DNA of 64,000 bases from an uncultured Modestobacter sp. (GTDB taxonomy: Bacteria; Actinomycetota; Actinomycetes; Mycobacteriales; Geodermatophilaceae). The stretch lies in the NCBI RefSeq assembly GCF_947486615.1, contig NZ_CANKUD010000005.1, positions 228,241-292,240 of the forward strand, written 5' to 3'. The position numbers and the translations under genes are program-made. Below the pieces are notes generated by a model. It ran no database searches and was not told the DNA's origin. It saw only the letters and a program-made list of their open reading frames with translations. Positions 39,030 to 47,151 of the stretch are shown here, one piece after another (positions within the stretch are counted from its first letter, which is position 1; every line of letters starts with the position of its first letter).

Positions 39030-40418
39030 TCAGCCACGGGCGTGGAGAGCGCCCATGGGGACGCGGGCCGCCGCGGCGACGAAGCGGGAGGCCATCCCCG
39101 GCGACCCGGCCCAGTTCAGGTGCAGGTAGGAGGCGTGCACGTTGCCGGCCACGAACCCCTCCGGCCCGTCGGCGTTCCACTGCCAGGCCGGCGTCGCACC
39201 GGCGGCCGGACCCGCGGTGGTGCGGTGGAACTCGTGCCCGCGCACCCGGGTGCCGGCCGGGGCCAGCACGCTGTCGGTGAGCGCCACCGCGGACCGGTAG
39301 CCCAGCGTCAGTCGCGGGTGCATCGCCGTCGTGGTGGGCAGCACGCCGCACATCGGCTCGCCGTCCAGCTCCTGGGAGAGGTACAGCAGCCCGGCGCACT
39401 CGGCCGCGATCGGCGCTCCGGAGCGGGCCAGCTCGGCGATCGCCGTCCGCAGGCCGACGTTGGCGCTCAGCGCGCTGGCGTGCACCTCGGGGAACCCGCC
39501 GCCGACGACCAGCGCCCGGGTGCCGGCGGGCAGGGCGTCGTCCCGCAGCGGGTCGACCGTCACCACCTCGGCGCCGGCGGCGGCGAGCAGTTCGGCGGTC
39601 TCGGCGTAGCCGAAGGTGAAGGCCGGGCCGCCGGCCACGGCCACCACCGGGCGGCCGGGGGTGCGCTCGACCTCGGCGGCCGGGTCCCACGGGTCGCCGG
39701 CCAGGTCGGGCGCGGTGCGGGCCAGCCGGAGGACGGCGTCCAGGTCGATGCTCGACTCGACCACCGCGCCCAGCGCGCGCACCGTGCGCACCGCCTCCGC
39801 CGACCGCTCGGCCGCGGGCACCAGGCCCAGGTGCCGGGACGGGGTCTGCAGCTCGGTGATCCGGCGGACCGCACCGAGCACCGGCACCCCGGCCGCGCCC
39901 AGCGCCTCGCGCAGGATCGACTCGTGCCGGTCGGAGCCGACCCGGTTGAGCACGACGCCGCCGATCCGCACCGACGGGTCGAACGTGGCGAACCCGTGCA
40001 CCAGCGCGGCGACGCTGCGCGCTTGCGAGGCGGCGTCGACCACCAGCACCACCGGGGACTGCAGGTGAGCGGCGACCTGGGCGGTGGAGCCGTAGCCGGG
40101 CTCGACGCTGGCGTGCGCGGCACCGTCGAACAGCCCCATCACGCCCTCGACCACCGCGACGTCCGCGCCGCGGGCGCCGTGCAGGAACAGCGGGGTGATC
40201 CGGTCGTCGCCGACCAGCCACTTGTCCAGGTTGCGCCCCGGCCGCCCGGCCGCGAGGCCGTGGTAGCCGGGGTCGATGTAGTCCGGGCCCACCTTGTGCG
40301 GGCTGACGCTGAGCCCACGGTTGGTCAGCGCCGCGATCAGCCCGGTCGTGATCGACGTCTTCCCCGCGTTCGACGACGGCGCCGCCACCACGATCCGCGG
40401 GATGCGGTGCGCGCTCAT
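39030..40418 (-). CDS. cobB: hydrogenobyrinate/cobyrinate a,c-diamide synthase
   Basis: ATP- and glutamine-dependent amidation of the a and c carboxylates of the corrin ring. The 462-residue protein has APSSNAGKTSITTGL as P-loop, VEGVMGLFDG, and a C-terminal glutaminase domain with the nucleophile Cys in AAECAGLLYLSQ and His in GHEFHRTT. ATG start at 40418. It is separated from cobO by 49 bp that contain a perfect 22-bp palindrome. Confidence 0.94.
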   Translation of the reverse strand: MSAHRIPRIVVAAPSSNAGKTSITTGLIAALTNRGLSVSPHKVGPDYIDPGYHGLAAGRPGRNLDKWLVGDDRITPLFLHGARGADVAVVEGVMGLFDGAAHASVEPGYGSTAQVAAHLQSPVVLVVDAASQARSVAALVHGFATFDPSVRIGGVVLNRVGSDRHESILREALGAAGVPVLGAVRRITELQTPSRHLGLVPAAERSAEAVRTVRALGAVVESSIDLDAVLRLARTAPDLAGDPWDPAAEVERTPGRPVVAVAGGPAFTFGYAETAELLAAAGAEVVTVDPLRDDALPAGTRALVVGGGFPEVHASALSANVGLRTAIAELARSGAPIAAECAGLLYLSQELDGEPMCGVLPTTTAMHPRLTLGYRSAVALTDSVLAPAGTRVRGHEFHRTTAGPAAGATPAWQWNADGPEGFVAGNVHASYLHLNWAGSPGMASRFVAAAARVPMGALHARG

Positions 40419-40435
40419 CGGCCGACCCCCTGGGC

Positions 40436-40457
40436 GGCCATGTTGGCCAACATGGCC
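40436..40457. repeat. perfect 22-bp palindrome, family of three
   Basis: The half-site GGCCATGTTGG is followed by its exact complement, in the 49-bp cobO-cobB gap. Two near-copies lie inside the chelatase gene at about 42060-42081 and 42125-42146. Confidence 0.6.
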
Positions 40458-40467
40458 GGGAGGGGGG

Positions 40468-41082
40468 TCACCACTCGATCCCCCGTTGGCCCTTCTGACC
40501 GGCGTCCATCGGGTGCTTGACCTTGGTCATCTCCACGACCAGGTCGGCGGCCTCGATCAGCGCCGGCGGGGCGTTGCGTCCGGTGATGACGACGTGCTGG
40601 CTGCCCGGCCGGTTGGTCAGGGTCTCCACCACGTCGTCCACGTCGACCCAGCCCCACTTCAGCGGGTAGGTGAACTCGTCGAGCACGTAGAAGCGGTGCG
40701 CCTCGGCGGCCAGGTCGCGCTTGATCTGTGCCCAGCCCTCGGCGGCGTCACCGGCGTGGTCGGTCTCGTCGCCGTGCTTGCGCGACCACGACCAGCCCGA
40801 GCCCATCTTGTGCCAGACCACCGGGCCGCCCTCGCCGGTCGTCTCGTGCACCCGGCCCAGGGCGGTCAGCGCGTTCTCCTCGCCGACCTTCCACTTGGCG
40901 CTCTTGACGAACTGGTAGACCGCGATCGACCAGCCCTGGTTCCACGCCCGCATCGCCATCCCGAAGGCGGCGGTGGACTTGCCCTTCATCTCTCCGGTGT
41001 GCACGGCCAGCAGCGGCCGGTTGCGGCGCTGCCGGGTGGTCAGCCCGTCGACCGGAACCGCGGTGACCTGCCCCTGTGGCAC
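40468..41082 (-). CDS. cobO: cob(I)yrinate a,c-diamide adenosyltransferase
   Basis: Transfers the adenosyl group from ATP to the cobalt of cob(I)alamin precursors (BtuR/CobO family). The 204-residue protein has HTGEMKGKSTAAFGMAMRA as P-loop, VVWHKMGSGWSW, VLDEFTYPLKWGWVDVDD and ITGRNAPPALIEAADLV. GTG at 41082 is preceded by GAGGAGG. It lies between cobB and the chelatase subunit, all minus strand, consistent with one cobalamin operon. Confidence 0.95.
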   Translation of the reverse strand: MPQGQVTAVPVDGLTTRQRRNRPLLAVHTGEMKGKSTAAFGMAMRAWNQGWSIAVYQFVKSAKWKVGEENALTALGRVHETTGEGGPVVWHKMGSGWSWSRKHGDETDHAGDAAEGWAQIKRDLAAEAHRFYVLDEFTYPLKWGWVDVDDVVETLTNRPGSQHVVITGRNAPPALIEAADLVVEMTKVKHPMDAGQKGQRGIEW

Positions 41083-41133
41083 TAGTCCTCCTCGCTGGCG
41101 CTCGTCGGCCGACTGCCTGGCGCTGTGCTCATC

Positions 41134-41156
41134 GGTGAGCTCGCAAGCTCGCTCAC
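41134..41156 (-). repeat. short hairpin with TCGCAAGCTC loop
   Basis: GTGAGC-TCGCAAGCTC-GCTCAC, a perfect 6-bp stem around the same ten-base loop as the three longer stop-linked repeats. It touches the TAG stop of the chelatase gene and lies 52 nt before cobO. Confidence 0.55.
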
Positions 41157-43255
41157 TAGGCGGCCTCTCGCACCGAGCGGACGACGCCGGACAGGGCCTC
41201 GGCGCCCAGCTCCTCCAACCGCATCGTCCGGGCGCCCAGCGAGACGCCCAGCGACGCGGCCAGGCCCAGCCGCACCGGCCCTGACTCGCAGTCGACGACG
41301 ATGCTCGCCGTCCCGGCCGTGGCCAGCAGGCCGGCGGCCCGGCGGGCGTCGGCGAGGTGGTCACCGCCGCGCGGGCCGGTCGCCCGGCCGTCGGTGACGA
41401 CGACGAGCAGCGGACGGCGCTGCGGGTCGCGCACCCGCTCCAGCCGCAGCGTCTCGTGCGCCCGCAGCAGCCCGGCGGCCAGCGGCGTCCGGCCGCCGGT
41501 GGGCAGGCTGGTCAGCCGGGCGGCGGCCGCCTCCACCGACCAGGTGGGCGGCAGGGTCAGCTCGGCGTCGCCCCCGCGGAAGGTGATCAGCCCGACCTTG
41601 TCCCGGCGCTGGTAGGCGTCCATCAGCAGCGAGAGGACGGCGCCCTTCACCGCGGCCATCCGGGAGCGGGCCCCCATCGAGCCGCTGGCGTCGACGACGA
41701 ACAGCACGAGGTTGCCCTCCCGGCCCTCCAGCGTGGCCTGGCGCAGGTCGGCGCGCTCGACCCGCAGGCCGGTGCCGCTGCGGCCGCGGGCCACCTGGTG
41801 CGGTGCGGCGGCGAGCACGGTGTCGACCAGGTGCAGCCGGGTGACGCTGCCCTCGGGCCGCGTCGAGCCCACCACCCGGCCGCGTTCGCTGCGGGCCCGG
41901 GACCGCCGGCCGGCCGCGCCCGCGCCGATGCCGGGCACCTCCAGCCGCTGGATGCGGAAGGGCGCGTCCGGGGCGACGGCCGCCTTCTCCGGCGCCGGGG
42001 CGGCCTCGGTGTGCCCGCCACCCTCACCCCGCGGCGCCGTCGTCGGCCCGTCGTCCTCGCGGCCATGTTCGCCAGCATGGTCGGACTCCGGGCCGGACGA
42101 CTGACCGTCGGCCGGCCCGTCCGAGCGGCCATGTTCGCCACCATGGCCGTCGTCGGGGGCGGATCCGCCGCCGTTGCCGTCGGGGCCGTTGCCGTCGGTG
42201 GGGTCGGTGCCCTCGGGTGGGGTGGGGTCGTCGTCGGGTGGGGAGTCGGGGCGGGAGTCCTCCAGCGCCTGGTCGAGGGTGTCCTCGTCCAGGCCAGGTG
42301 CGTCGAAGGGGTTGCGCCGGCGGCGGTGCGGGAGGGCGAGCCGGGCGGCGACCCGGACGTCGTCCTCGGTGACGTCGGTGCGGCCGCACCAGGCGGCGTG
42401 GGCGATGGCGGCGCGGGCGGTGACCAGATCGGCGCGCAGCCCGTCGACGTCGAAGGCGGCGCAGACGCTGGTCACCTGGCGCAGCGCGGCGTCGGAGAGG
42501 ACGACGCGGGGCAGCCGGGCGCGCGCGTCGGCGATCTGCCGGGCCAGCGCGGACTCCTCGTCCGCCCAGGCGGCGGCGAACGCAGCCGGGTCGGCGTCGT
42601 AGCCGAACCGGCGGCGGACCACCTCGGCGCGCAGGTCGGCGTCGCGGGGGGCGGCGACCTCGACGGTGAGGCCGAAGCGGTCCAGCAGCTGGGGCCGGAG
42701 CTCGCCCTCCTCCGGGTTCATGGTGCCCACCAGCAGGAACCGGGCGGCGTGCCGCACCGAGACGCCCTCCCGCTCGACGTAGGCCCGGCCCAGCGCGGCG
42801 GCGTCCAGCAGCAGGTCGACCAGGTGGTCGTGCAGCAGGTTGACCTCGTCGACGTACAGGACGCCGCGATGCGCGCCGGCCAGCAGCCCGGGCTCGAAGG
42901 ACTTCACGCCCTCGGTGAGCGCCCGCTCCAGGTCCAGCGAGCCGACCAGCCGGTCCTCCGAGGCGCCGACCGGCAGCTCGACGAGCTTGGCCGGGCGGGT
43001 CAGGGCGCGGTCGTCGACGGAGTGCGGGCCGTCGGGGCACTCGGGGTCGGGGGCGGCGGGGTCGCAGGCGAAGCGGCAGCCGGCGACGACGTCGACCGGG
43101 GGCAGGACGGCGGCCAGGGCGCGCACCGTCGTCGACTTCGCCGTGCCCTTCTCACCGCGCACCAGGACGCCGCCGACGGCGGGGGAGACGGCGTTGAGCA
43201 GCAGCGCCAGCCGCATGTCGTCCATGCCGACCACGGCGCCGAAGGGGTAGGTCAT
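41156..43255 (-). CDS. magnesium/cobalt chelatase subunit, ChlI-ChlD fusion
   Basis: A 699-residue AAA+ plus VWA protein. The N-terminal ATPase has VRGEKGTAKSTTVRALAA (Walker A, about 36-53) and LYVDEVNLLHDH (Walker B). A low-complexity Asp/Gly/Pro/His linker (about 325-435) follows, then a VWA domain with the MIDAS motif VDASGSMGARSRM. With a CobN-type large subunit, not in this window, it would insert cobalt into hydrogenobyrinate diamide. Two palindromic repeats lie in the linker and encode GHGGEHGR and DHAGEHGRE. Controlled by a cobalamin riboswitch. Confidence 0.92.
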   Translation of the reverse strand: MTYPFGAVVGMDDMRLALLLNAVSPAVGGVLVRGEKGTAKSTTVRALAAVLPPVDVVAGCRFACDPAAPDPECPDGPHSVDDRALTRPAKLVELPVGASEDRLVGSLDLERALTEGVKSFEPGLLAGAHRGVLYVDEVNLLHDHLVDLLLDAAALGRAYVEREGVSVRHAARFLLVGTMNPEEGELRPQLLDRFGLTVEVAAPRDADLRAEVVRRRFGYDADPAAFAAAWADEESALARQIADARARLPRVVLSDAALRQVTSVCAAFDVDGLRADLVTARAAIAHAAWCGRTDVTEDDVRVAARLALPHRRRRNPFDAPGLDEDTLDQALEDSRPDSPPDDDPTPPEGTDPTDGNGPDGNGGGSAPDDGHGGEHGRSDGPADGQSSGPESDHAGEHGREDDGPTTAPRGEGGGHTEAAPAPEKAAVAPDAPFRIQRLEVPGIGAGAAGRRSRARSERGRVVGSTRPEGSVTRLHLVDTVLAAAPHQVARGRSGTGLRVERADLRQATLEGREGNLVLFVVDASGSMGARSRMAAVKGAVLSLLMDAYQRRDKVGLITFRGGDAELTLPPTWSVEAAAARLTSLPTGGRTPLAAGLLRAHETLRLERVRDPQRRPLLVVVTDGRATGPRGGDHLADARRAAGLLATAGTASIVVDCESGPVRLGLAASLGVSLGARTMRLEELGAEALSGVVRSVREAA
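42055..42150. repeat. two palindromic repeats inside the chelatase linker
   Basis: Two near-copies of the 40436 palindrome sit about 65 bp apart at roughly 42060-42081 and 42125-42146. Each starts GGCCATGTTCGCCA and ends CATGGTC or CATGGCC. They are in frame and add flexible linker codons. Confidence 0.5.
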
Positions 43256-43285
43256 GAAGAGACCACAGGTCCTCTCCCCGGGTGT
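43256..43285 (-). promoter_or_regulatory. ribosome-site hairpin of the cobalamin riboswitch
   Basis: On the minus strand GAGGACC-TGT-GGTCTTC folds directly before the ATG and hides GAGG, the only plausible ribosome site. This suggests translational control by the upstream aptamer. Confidence 0.5.
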
Positions 43286-43294
43286 CCACGCCCG

Positions 43295-43445
43295 GAGGTG
43301 GCAGGAAGCGACGGCGGGAGTTCCTGGCTCCCCGGCCGGACCGGGTCACAGTGGCGGGACCGCGCCGGAGTCGCACCGGGCTTCCTCCACTGCCGTCGCA
43401 GTTGGACCGTCATTCGACCACGGGCGCCCGGGGTGGGACCAGGGG
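43295..43445 (-). ncRNA. cobalamin (adenosylcobalamin) riboswitch
   Basis: Leader of the chelatase mRNA. The minus strand reads GGAAGCCCGGTGCGACTCC, then GGCGCGGTCCCGCCACTGTG, then GAGCCAGGAACTCCCGCC, the conserved core of the B12 aptamer. The B12-box GCCACTG is at 43349-43355. GCGACGGC and GCCGTCGC (43308-43315 and 43392-43399) close the core. Downstream hairpins reach the ATG. The 5' boundary is uncertain. Cobalamin binding should switch the chelatase off. Confidence 0.88.
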
Positions 43446-43453
43446 CGTGTCTC

Positions 43454-43498
43454 TTGACGAAGTGGAAAGTCGTGCGCCACTCTTTCCGGCATGGAAAG
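43454..43498 (+). promoter_or_regulatory. promoter/operator of the two-membrane-protein operon
   Basis: TTGACG (43454) resembles a -35 element. GGAAAG (43464), CTTTCC (43482) and GGAAAG (43493, inside the first codons) form alternating inverted and direct copies, with AGTGG/CCACT between. This may be the operator for the MarR-like regulator encoded at the end of the operon. Confidence 0.4.
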
Positions 43499-43937
43499 CA
43501 ACAGGCTCGACCGGGACGACGCCACCGCCCAGCTGGCCGCCCTGCAGGCCGACCGCGCCGCGCTGGCCGACCGGGTCGTGCCGCCCTGGTGGTACGACGT
43601 CGCGCTCGGGCTGCTGCTGTTCGGCTTCCTGGCCAGCTACGCCTTCGACTCGCTCTGGGTGACCTTCCCGGCGACCCTGGTCTTCTGTGCCGGGCTCGGT
43701 GCGCTGGTCGCGGCCTACAAGCGGGTGACCGGCATCTGGGTGAACATCGACGGCCCCCACCTGGCGCTGTGGGCGGCGCTCGTGCTGGTCGTCCTCGGGC
43801 CGGCCTTCGTGATCCAGAAGGCCTTCGACCAGCACTGGGTGATGGTCGTGGCCGGTGCCGTCCTCGGGATCGCGGTCACCCTCTTCGGTCGGCACTGGAG
43901 CCGGGCCTACGCCGCCGAACTGCGCGGCGAGCAGTGA
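43491..43937 (+). CDS. four-helix membrane protein, paralogue 1
   Basis: A 148-residue protein. A hydrophilic N-terminus LDRDDATAQLAALQADRAAL leads to WWYDVALGLLLFGFLASYAF and three more helices, then SRAYAAELRGEQ. It shares this plan and several motifs (the L.AD.AA... segment, PWWYD..LGLL, RHWSR.Y.AELRGE) with the next gene, so the two arose by duplication. I do not recognise the family function. ATG at 43491. First gene of a three-gene operon ending in a MarR-like regulator; divergent from the riboswitch-controlled chelatase. Confidence 0.8.
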   Translation: MESNRLDRDDATAQLAALQADRAALADRVVPPWWYDVALGLLLFGFLASYAFDSLWVTFPATLVFCAGLGALVAAYKRVTGIWVNIDGPHLALWAALVLVVLGPAFVIQKAFDQHWVMVVAGAVLGIAVTLFGRHWSRAYAAELRGEQ

Positions 43938-44416
43938 CCGGCGACCCGCGCGACGTGGACGGGCCGGTGGCCGACCGCGACCAGGCAGCCGCGCAGCTGG
44001 CCGGGTTGCAGTCGGACCGGGCCGCGATGGCCGACCGGGCGATGCAGCCCTGGTGGTACGACGCGCTGCTCGGGCTGCTGGTCTTCGGCCTCTTCGCCGT
44101 GCTGGCCACCGACAACCCGTTCCTGGTCATCGGCGCCGTCGTCCTGTTCTCCCTGGGGCTGCGCGGGCTGATGGCCACCTACCAGCGGCTCACCGGCTTC
44201 TGGGTCAACGGGCTGCGCCCCGGGCCGACGCAGAAGGCGATCAGGGTCTGGTTCGTCCTCTACGCGCTCTCGGTCGGCCCGGCGCTCGTGCTCGCCCTCG
44301 GGTTCGACGTCCGGTGGCCGCTGGTGGTCGTCGGCGCGCTGATGGGGCTGAGCATCGCGCTGATCAGCCGGTGGTGGAGCCGCATCTACATCGCCGAGCT
44401 GCGCGGGGAACTGTGA
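43934..44416 (+). CDS. four-helix membrane protein, paralogue 2
   Basis: A 160-residue paralogue of the upstream gene with AAAQLAGLQSDRAAMADRAM, PWWYDALLGLLVFGLF, and the C-terminal SRWWSRIYIAELRGEL. Four membrane helices are predicted. GTG start overlaps the first paralogue's stop and its TGA overlaps the regulator's GTG, so all three proteins are translationally coupled. Function unknown. Strictly coupled membrane pairs under their own regulator often act as an exporter or sensor, but that is inference. Confidence 0.8.
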   Translation: MTGDPRDVDGPVADRDQAAAQLAGLQSDRAAMADRAMQPWWYDALLGLLVFGLFAVLATDNPFLVIGAVVLFSLGLRGLMATYQRLTGFWVNGLRPGPTQKAIRVWFVLYALSVGPALVLALGFDVRWPLVVVGALMGLSIALISRWWSRIYIAELRGEL

Positions 44417-44706
44417 CCGCCGTCGAGCCGCGGTTCGACGCGGTCGTGCACGCCCCGCCGCGGCTGCAGATCTGCGGGCTGCTGGCGGTGGTCGACACGA
44501 TGGAGTTCGCCGCCGTCCGGGACGCGGTGCAGGTGAGCGACTCGGTGCTGTCCAAGCACGTCAAGCAGCTGGAGGAGGCGGGCTACGTGCAGGTGCGCAA
44601 GGCCACCATCGCCTCCCGGCAGCGCACCAGCCTCGCGCTGACCAAGGCCGGTCGGGCAGCCTTCGACGCCCACGTCGCCGAGCTGCGGAAGATCGCCGGC
44701 CTCTGA
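44413..44706 (+). CDS. MarR-like winged-helix regulator
   Basis: A 97-residue single-domain winged-helix protein: LQICGLLAVVDTMEFAAV, recognition helix VSDSVLSKHVKQLEEAGYV, and wing QVRKATIASRQRTSLALT. It matches the small transcriptional regulators (HTH_27/MarR-like) that control membrane transport genes in actinobacteria. GTG start at 44413 within the stop of paralogue 2. It may bind the GGAAAG/CTTTCC sites upstream of the operon. A stop-linked hairpin repeat follows 1-5 nt after its TGA. Confidence 0.85.
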   Translation: MTAVEPRFDAVVHAPPRLQICGLLAVVDTMEFAAVRDAVQVSDSVLSKHVKQLEEAGYVQVRKATIASRQRTSLALTKAGRAAFDAHVAELRKIAGL

Positions 44707-44768
44707 AGAAGGACCCCGCTGCCCCCCACCACTCGCAGGCTCGCGTTGGGCCCCTGCGGCGGGGCCGT
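44707..44768 (+). repeat. stop-linked hairpin repeat, copy 2 (terminator-like)
   Basis: GAAGGACCCCGCTGC begins right after the regulator stop. Its outer arm pairs with GCGGCGGGGCC, and the inner loop is TCGCAGGCTC. Same architecture as the copies at 29182 and 60726. Likely terminator of the three-gene operon. Confidence 0.65.
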
Positions 44769-44818
44769 TGCAGCGGGACACTGCAGCGCGGCTGGACGCG
44801 GTCGGGCAGAGTGCGGGC

Positions 44819-45874
44819 GTGGCGGACCGGCGGCGGGTGCTCGACTGGGCCGCCGTCCTGGCCGTCGGGGTCGGCGTCAGCTGGGCGTTCGGGCTGCTCG
44901 GCGTCCCGTCGGCCGCCCTGTTCGGCGGCCTGGTCGCCGGTCTGGGCCGGGCACTGCTGGGCCGGGCCGCGCTCACCCTGCCGGGGCGGGCCGGCACTGC
45001 GGCGCAGGCGGTCATCGGCGTCTCGATCGGCGCGCTGGTGCAGACCGACACGCTGCGCACCGTCGCCGAGCACTGGCTGCCGGTGCTCGGCGTCACCGTC
45101 GCCACGCTCGGCGTCAGCCTGGTCGCCGGCCAGCTGATGCGGCTGCAGCGGGGGATCAGCCCGGTCACCGGCGCCTTCGCGATGATCGCCGGCGGCGCCT
45201 CCGGGATCACCGCGATGGCCCGCGACCTGGGCGCCGACGAGCAGGTGGTCGCCGTCCTGCAGTACCTGCGGGTGCTGCTCATCGTGATCGCGATGCCGAT
45301 CGTCGCCACCACCGTCTACGGCGCCTCCGGCGGCGCGGGGGCGGCGCCGGCCGCCGACGGACCCGGCTGGCCCGCCGGCCTGCTGTTCACCGTGGTCTGC
45401 GTCGGCCTCGGGCTGCTGCTGGGCCGGTTGAGCCGGCTGCCGGTCGGCGCGCTGCTCGGGCCGCTCGCGGTGGCCGCGGTGCTGGACGTGACCGGCCTGG
45501 CGCACGGGGCGTCGGTGCCCGGCCTGGTGGAGGCTGCCGGGTTCCTCGCCATCGGGCTGCAGGTCGGGCTGGGCTTCACCCGCTCGAGCCTGGCGCTGGT
45601 CGGCCGGGCGCTGCCACTGGCACTGCTGCTGATCGTGGCCGCGGTGGTCGCCTGTGCCGGGCTGGGCGTCCTGCTCTCCCGCACCGCCGGGGTGACGCTG
45701 CTGGACGGCTACCTGGCGACCACCCCGGGCGGCCTCTACGCAGTGCTGGCCACCGCGACCGGCAGCGGCGCCGACGCCACCTTCGTGCTCGCCGTCCAGG
45801 TGCTGCGGCTGTTCGTGATGCTGTTCACCGCACCGCTGCTGGCCCGCTGGCTGGGCCGGGGCCAACGCTCTTAG
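44819..45874 (+). CDS. AbrB family membrane protein
   Basis: A 351-residue polytopic protein of the AbrB/AimA (Gate) family, pfam05145 type, with duplicated halves. Each half has a glycine-rich helix pair: RAGTAAQAVIGVSIGALV with AMIAGGASGITAMARDLG, and LVEAAGFLAIGLQVGLGF with ATTPGGLYAVLATATGSG. The family is annotated as regulator of aidB or putative ammonia monooxygenase, but looks like a transporter. GTG at 44819; a TTG at 44768 would extend it by 17 residues into the repeat element and is less likely. Confidence 0.82.
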   Translation: MADRRRVLDWAAVLAVGVGVSWAFGLLGVPSAALFGGLVAGLGRALLGRAALTLPGRAGTAAQAVIGVSIGALVQTDTLRTVAEHWLPVLGVTVATLGVSLVAGQLMRLQRGISPVTGAFAMIAGGASGITAMARDLGADEQVVAVLQYLRVLLIVIAMPIVATTVYGASGGAGAAPAADGPGWPAGLLFTVVCVGLGLLLGRLSRLPVGALLGPLAVAAVLDVTGLAHGASVPGLVEAAGFLAIGLQVGLGFTRSSLALVGRALPLALLLIVAAVVACAGLGVLLSRTAGVTLLDGYLATTPGGLYAVLATATGSGADATFVLAVQVLRLFVMLFTAPLLARWLGRGQRS

Positions 45875-45879
45875 CGCGT

Positions 45880-45912
45880 CGACCTGACACACAGATGCCA
45901 TGTGTCAGGTCG
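45880..45912. terminator. 12-bp-stem hairpin
   Basis: CGACCTGACACA pairs with TGTGTCAGGTCG across a 9-nt loop, 6 bp after the AbrB stop and 25 bp before the next ATG. Probable terminator; it could also be an operator for the AI-2E family gene. Confidence 0.55.
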
Positions 45913-45936
45913 CGCCGGCGTGGCATCCCTGAGGGC

Positions 45937-47001
45937 ATGGCAGCTGAGGAGCCCCGACCCGACCTCGACGCCCGCGCGGCCCCGGACTGGCTGGTGCGCG
46001 CCGCCGCCGTCGGCGGGCGGCTGCTCGTGCTCGCCGTCCTGCTCTGGCTGCTCGCCGGCCTGGCCGTGCAGCTCACCCTGGTGCTGGTCGCCGTGCTGAC
46101 CGCGCTGCTGCTCGCCGGGGTGGGCGCGCCGGCGGTGCAGTGGGCGAGCCGTCGAGGCGTCCCGCGGTGGCTGTCCGCAGGTGCCGCCGTGCTGCTGCTC
46201 CTGGTGGTGGTGGTCGGCGTGGGCCTCGGCCTGGCCGCCCGGATCGCCTCCCAGCTGCCCCAGCTCCGCGACGCCCTGGACCGGGTCTCCACCCAGCTGT
46301 CGGAGCAGCTCGGCGTCTCGATGCCCTCCCTCGGTGACCTGGCGGGCAGCGGGGGAGGAGGTGGGTCGGGCATCGGCGCGCTGATCGGTCCGGCCCAGAC
46401 GGTCCTCGAGGTGGTGCTCGCGGTCTTCCTCGCCCTGGCCCTGGCGTTCCTGTTCCTGAGCAGCGGCCCGGGGATGTGGCAGTGGGTGCTCGGGAAGTTC
46501 GGCGGCCGGCTCCGCGAGGACGTCGACGCCGGCGGCCGGGCGGCATGGCAGACGGTGGGCGCCTACGTCCGCGGGCTGACCCTCGTCGCACTGTTCGACG
46601 CGGTGGGCATCGGGCTCGGCCTGCTGCTGCTCGGCGTCCCGCTGGCGCTGACCCTCGCCGTCCTGCAGTTCCTGGCCTCCTACGTCCCCACGATCGGCGC
46701 GTTCGTGGCCGGGGCGCTGGCCGTCCTGGTCGCCTACGGCGCCGAGGGGCTCGGCACCGCCGCTCTCGTGCTCGGGCTGGTCGTGCTCGTCCAGCAGATC
46801 GGCAACGACGTGATCGAGCCGTACGTGATGAAGCGCCGGCTGCCGATCAACGCGGCCATGGTGCTGATCGCGGTGACTGCCGGTGGCCTGCTGTGGGGCC
46901 TGGCCGGTGCGCTGCTGTTCGTGCCGCTGCTGGCGGCCGCCTCGGCGGCCGGCCACGAGGTCTGGACGCGGCACGGATCACGCCCGATCGCCGGCGGTTG
47001 A
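45937..47001 (+). CDS. AI-2E family transporter (UPF0118)
   Basis: A 354-residue membrane protein with about eight helices and the family hallmarks: an extracytoplasmic amphipathic segment (ASQLPQLRDALDRVSTQLSE), ALLGVPLALTLAVLQFL-type core (LLLLGVPLALTLAVLQFLAS), YVPTIGAFVAG and QQIGNDVIEPYVMKRRL. Members export autoinducer-2 or act as Na+(Li+)/H+ antiporters. A Gly-rich loop (GSGGGGGSG) interrupts the soluble domain. ATG at 45937; no metabolic partner genes adjacent. Confidence 0.88.
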   Translation: MAAEEPRPDLDARAAPDWLVRAAAVGGRLLVLAVLLWLLAGLAVQLTLVLVAVLTALLLAGVGAPAVQWASRRGVPRWLSAGAAVLLLLVVVVGVGLGLAARIASQLPQLRDALDRVSTQLSEQLGVSMPSLGDLAGSGGGGGSGIGALIGPAQTVLEVVLAVFLALALAFLFLSSGPGMWQWVLGKFGGRLREDVDAGGRAAWQTVGAYVRGLTLVALFDAVGIGLGLLLLGVPLALTLAVLQFLASYVPTIGAFVAGALAVLVAYGAEGLGTAALVLGLVVLVQQIGNDVIEPYVMKRRLPINAAMVLIAVTAGGLLWGLAGALLFVPLLAAASAAGHEVWTRHGSRPIAGG

Positions 47002-47151
47002 CCGTCCGCGACACGGGACGCGCAGCCCATCGGTGCCTACCCTGGTCGGGGCCGCCACCCGGCGGGGCACTGGCACCGACCGAGGAGGACCGCGCTGACC
47101 GAGGACGACCCCACCGCCACCGCCACCGGCACCGCGGAGGACGAGGGTGCC

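Noticed and set aside
41357..44416. A 1019-codon plus-strand frame spanning the chelatase gene and the two membrane proteins
   Set aside because: It runs antisense through the chelatase gene and the riboswitch. Only its last part (43934-44416) is the real paralogue 2 gene.
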